NCBI GenBank assembly: GCA_045593555.1
Contig: JAZNWU010000030.1
Span: forward strand, 1 to 6,828
DNA length: 6,828 nucleotides
DNA from: Fimenecus sp045593555
GTDB lineage: Bacteria; Bacillota; Clostridia; Oscillospirales; Acutalibacteraceae
Direction of reading: 5' to 3'
In this document: positions 5,669 through 6,828 of the stretch, piece after piece
Position numbering within the stretch: position 1 is the stretch's first letter
Layout: every line of letters starts with the position of its first letter
The notes under the pieces: model-generated
Told to the model about the DNA's origin: nothing
Databases searched by the model: none
The model's input: the letters and a program-made list of their open reading frames with translations, nothing else
Position numbers and translations under genes: made by a program

Positions 5669-5717
5669 GCCTCCCTTGTCAAAGGGAAGGGGACCACCGT
5701 AGGTGGTGGAGGGATTC
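5669..5717. repeat. Second palindromic intergenic repeat (GCCTCCCTT...GGAGGGATTC type)
   Basis: Two hairpins side by side: TCCCTT (5672-5677) with AAGGGA (5682-5687) around a 4-nt loop, and ACCACC (5693-5698) with GGTGGT (5702-5707) around GTA. An outer CCTCC (5670-5674) can also pair with GGAGG (5708-5712). Its sequence resembles a palindromic element I recall as widespread between genes of Clostridia. It is a different sequence from the repeat at 11-136. It lies 10 nt after mazF and could stabilise or end its mRNA, but no strong T-tract follows. Confidence 0.65.
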
Positions 5718-5771
5718 CTTCACCACTGTTTTGCTAAATTATGAAAATTTTGTTAAATTTACATAAAACAA

Positions 5772-5800
5772 TTGACACAAATGGAAAAACTTGCTAAAAT
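5772..5800 (+). promoter_or_regulatory. Sigma-A promoter of groESL
   Basis: Perfect -35 TTGACA (5772-5777), a 17-bp spacer and TAAAAT (5795-5800), with TG at 5792-5793 as an extended -10. It is the strongest promoter in the window. The predicted start near 5807 falls inside the CIRCE operator. Confidence 0.92.
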
Positions 5801-5804
5801 AAAA

Positions 5805-5831
5805 TTAGCACTCGAGAGGTTAGAGTGCTAA
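5805..5831 (+). promoter_or_regulatory. CIRCE operator (HrcA binding site)
   Basis: TTAGCACTC (5805-5813), exactly 9 nt, then GAGTGCTAA (5823-5831): a perfect copy of the CIRCE inverted repeat. HrcA represses chaperone operons from this site and releases it on heat stress. It covers the expected transcription start and the beginning of the mRNA. Confidence 0.97.
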
Positions 5832-5867
5832 AATTTGTATTTATTAACTTTCAGGAGGTAATATAAA

Positions 5868-6152
5868 ATGACTATTAAACCACTTGCAGACAGAGTTGTA
5901 CTCAAGTCTTGTGAAATGGAAGAAACAACAAAGAGCGGTATCGTTCTCGCTGCTTCTGCACAGGAAAAACCACAGGTTGCAGAGGTTGTTGCAGTAGGTC
6001 CGGGCGGACTTGTTGACGGTAACGAAGTAAAAATGTATGTTAAGGTTGGCGATAAAGTAATTATCGGCAAATATTCAGGTCAGGAAGTTAAGATGGATAA
6101 AGAGGAATATACAATTGTCCGTCAGTCAGAAATTCTTGCAATTGTTGAATAA
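5868..6152 (+). CDS. groES: Co-chaperonin GroES (Hsp10)
   Basis: The 94-aa lid subunit of the cytoplasmic GroEL-GroES folding machine, forming a heptameric cap. The N-terminus IKPLADRVVLK (residues 3-13) and the mobile-loop region EMEETTKSGIVLAASAQEKP (16-35) are typical. So are EVVAVGPGG (39-47), KVGDKVIIGKYSGQEVK and the C-terminal DKEEYTIVRQSEILAIVE. Length is normal. The ribosome site AGGAGG (5853-5858) is 9 nt before ATG 5868. Expression is controlled by the TTGACA/TAAAAT promoter with the CIRCE operator on its start site. It is the first gene of the groESL operon; no hrcA, grpE or dnaK is in the window. Confidence 0.98.
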   Translation: MTIKPLADRVVLKSCEMEETTKSGIVLAASAQEKPQVAEVVAVGPGGLVDGNEVKMYVKVGDKVIIGKYSGQEVKMDKEEYTIVRQSEILAIVE

Positions 6153-6166
6153 GGAGGGCATATTCA

Positions 6167-6828
6167 ATGGCTAAACAGATTATTTACGGTGAAGAGGCAA
6201 GAAAGGCCCTTCAGAACGGTATTGATAAATTAAGCAATACAGTTAAAATCACACTTGGACCAAAAGGCAGAAATGTAGTTCTTGACAGAAAATACGGCGG
6301 TCCGCTTATCACTAACGATGGTGTTACAATTGCAAAAGAAATCGAGCTTGAAGATGCATTTGAAAATATGGGTGCACAGCTCGTTAGAGAAGTTGCTACA
6401 AAGACAAACGACGTAGCTGGTGATGGTACAACAACAGCGACTGTTCTTGCACAGGCAATGATCAACGAAGGTATGAAAAACCTTGCAGCAGGCGCAAACC
6501 CAATTATCTTAAGAAAAGGTATGAAAAAAGCAACAGATACAGCTGTAGCAGCAATCGCTTCTATGAGCAGCAAAGTATCCAGCAAAAATCATATCGCAAG
6601 AGTAGCAGCAATTTCTGCAGGTGATGATGAAGTTGGTAACATGGTAGCAGATGCTATGGAAAAAGTTTCTAACGACGGTGTTATCACAATCGAAGAATCT
6701 AAAACAATGCTCACAGAACTTGACCTTGTAGAAGGTATGCAGTTCGACAGAGGTTACATTTCAGCTTACATGGCAACAGACATGGAAAAAATGGAAGCTG
6801 TTTTAGAAGAACCAGTGATTTTGATCAC
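6167..6828 (+). CDS. groEL: Chaperonin GroEL (Hsp60), N-terminal part, cut by the window end
   Basis: ATP-driven double-ring chaperonin that encloses unfolded proteins together with GroES. Only 220 complete codons of an expected 540 or so are present; the frame is open at the window end. The equatorial domain shows the phosphate-binding TLGPKGRNVVLD (residues 29-40), the ITNDGVTIAKEIELED segment with D51, and GDGTTTATVLAQ (85-96) with the catalytic Asp D86. The beginning of the apical domain follows, with DGVITIEES and EGMQFDRGYIS. Ribosome site AAGGAGGG (6151-6158) overlaps the groES stop, so the two genes are cotranscribed under CIRCE control. Nothing unusual is seen, and the truncation is only the window edge. 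Confidence 0.98.
   Translation, partial: MAKQIIYGEEARKALQNGIDKLSNTVKITLGPKGRNVVLDRKYGGPLITNDGVTIAKEIELEDAFENMGAQLVREVATKTNDVAGDGTTTATVLAQAMINEGMKNLAAGANPIILRKGMKKATDTAVAAIASMSSKVSSKNHIARVAAISAGDDEVGNMVADAMEKVSNDGVITIEESKTMLTELDLVEGMQFDRGYISAYMATDMEKMEAVLEEPVILI

Noticed and set aside
6211..6585. Minus-strand open frame of 124 codons
   Set aside because: Antisense to groEL, whose identity is certain; no start context or domain supports it.

Overview
The window looks like a chromosomal segment from a low-GC, Gram-positive, anaerobic Clostridia-type bacterium. My best guess is the Ruminococcaceae/Oscillospiraceae group; this is inferred from gene families and layout, not from a marker search. 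The clues are AT-rich intergenic DNA, strong AGGAGG-type ribosome sites, near-consensus sigma-A promoters (TTGACT/TTGACA with TATAAT/TAAAAT), a perfect CIRCE operator before groES, a NdoA-type MazF, a YabE-like secreted protein with DUF348, G5 and 3D domains, and GC-rich palindromic intergenic repeats. All genes are on the + strand.

Layout. Positions 1-136 hold a composite GC-rich palindromic repeat and no gene. Positions 187-1347 form a complete unit: an extended -10 promoter, azlC and azlD overlapping by 4 bases (a branched-chain amino acid exporter pair), and an intrinsic terminator. Positions 1348-1798 are a long AT-rich regulatory region with a WalR-box match, two or three promoter-like elements, a hairpin followed by a T-tract, and a structured leader of about 125 nt. 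It leads into a 424-aa secreted cell-wall protein (1799-3073), which ends at a UUCG-loop terminator.

A second promoter directly after that terminator drives bifunctional nnr (NAD(P)HX epimerase/dehydratase), then an unrecognised small lipoprotein 2 nt later, then mazF after a 98-nt gap. This resembles the Bacillus acpS-ydcC-alr-ndoAI-ndoA neighbourhood, but no alanine racemase or antitoxin gene is present between the lipoprotein and the toxin. A second palindromic repeat follows mazF. The window closes with the HrcA/CIRCE-controlled groES-groEL operon; groEL is cut by the window end after about 220 codons.

Most of this is ordinary core-genome housekeeping, and no clearly new system is visible. 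The parts worth a second look are the multi-layered control region and structured leader of the 3D-domain protein, the mazF gene without an adjacent antitoxin, and the azlC promoter, which overlaps the longest possible reading frame and moves the likely start downstream.
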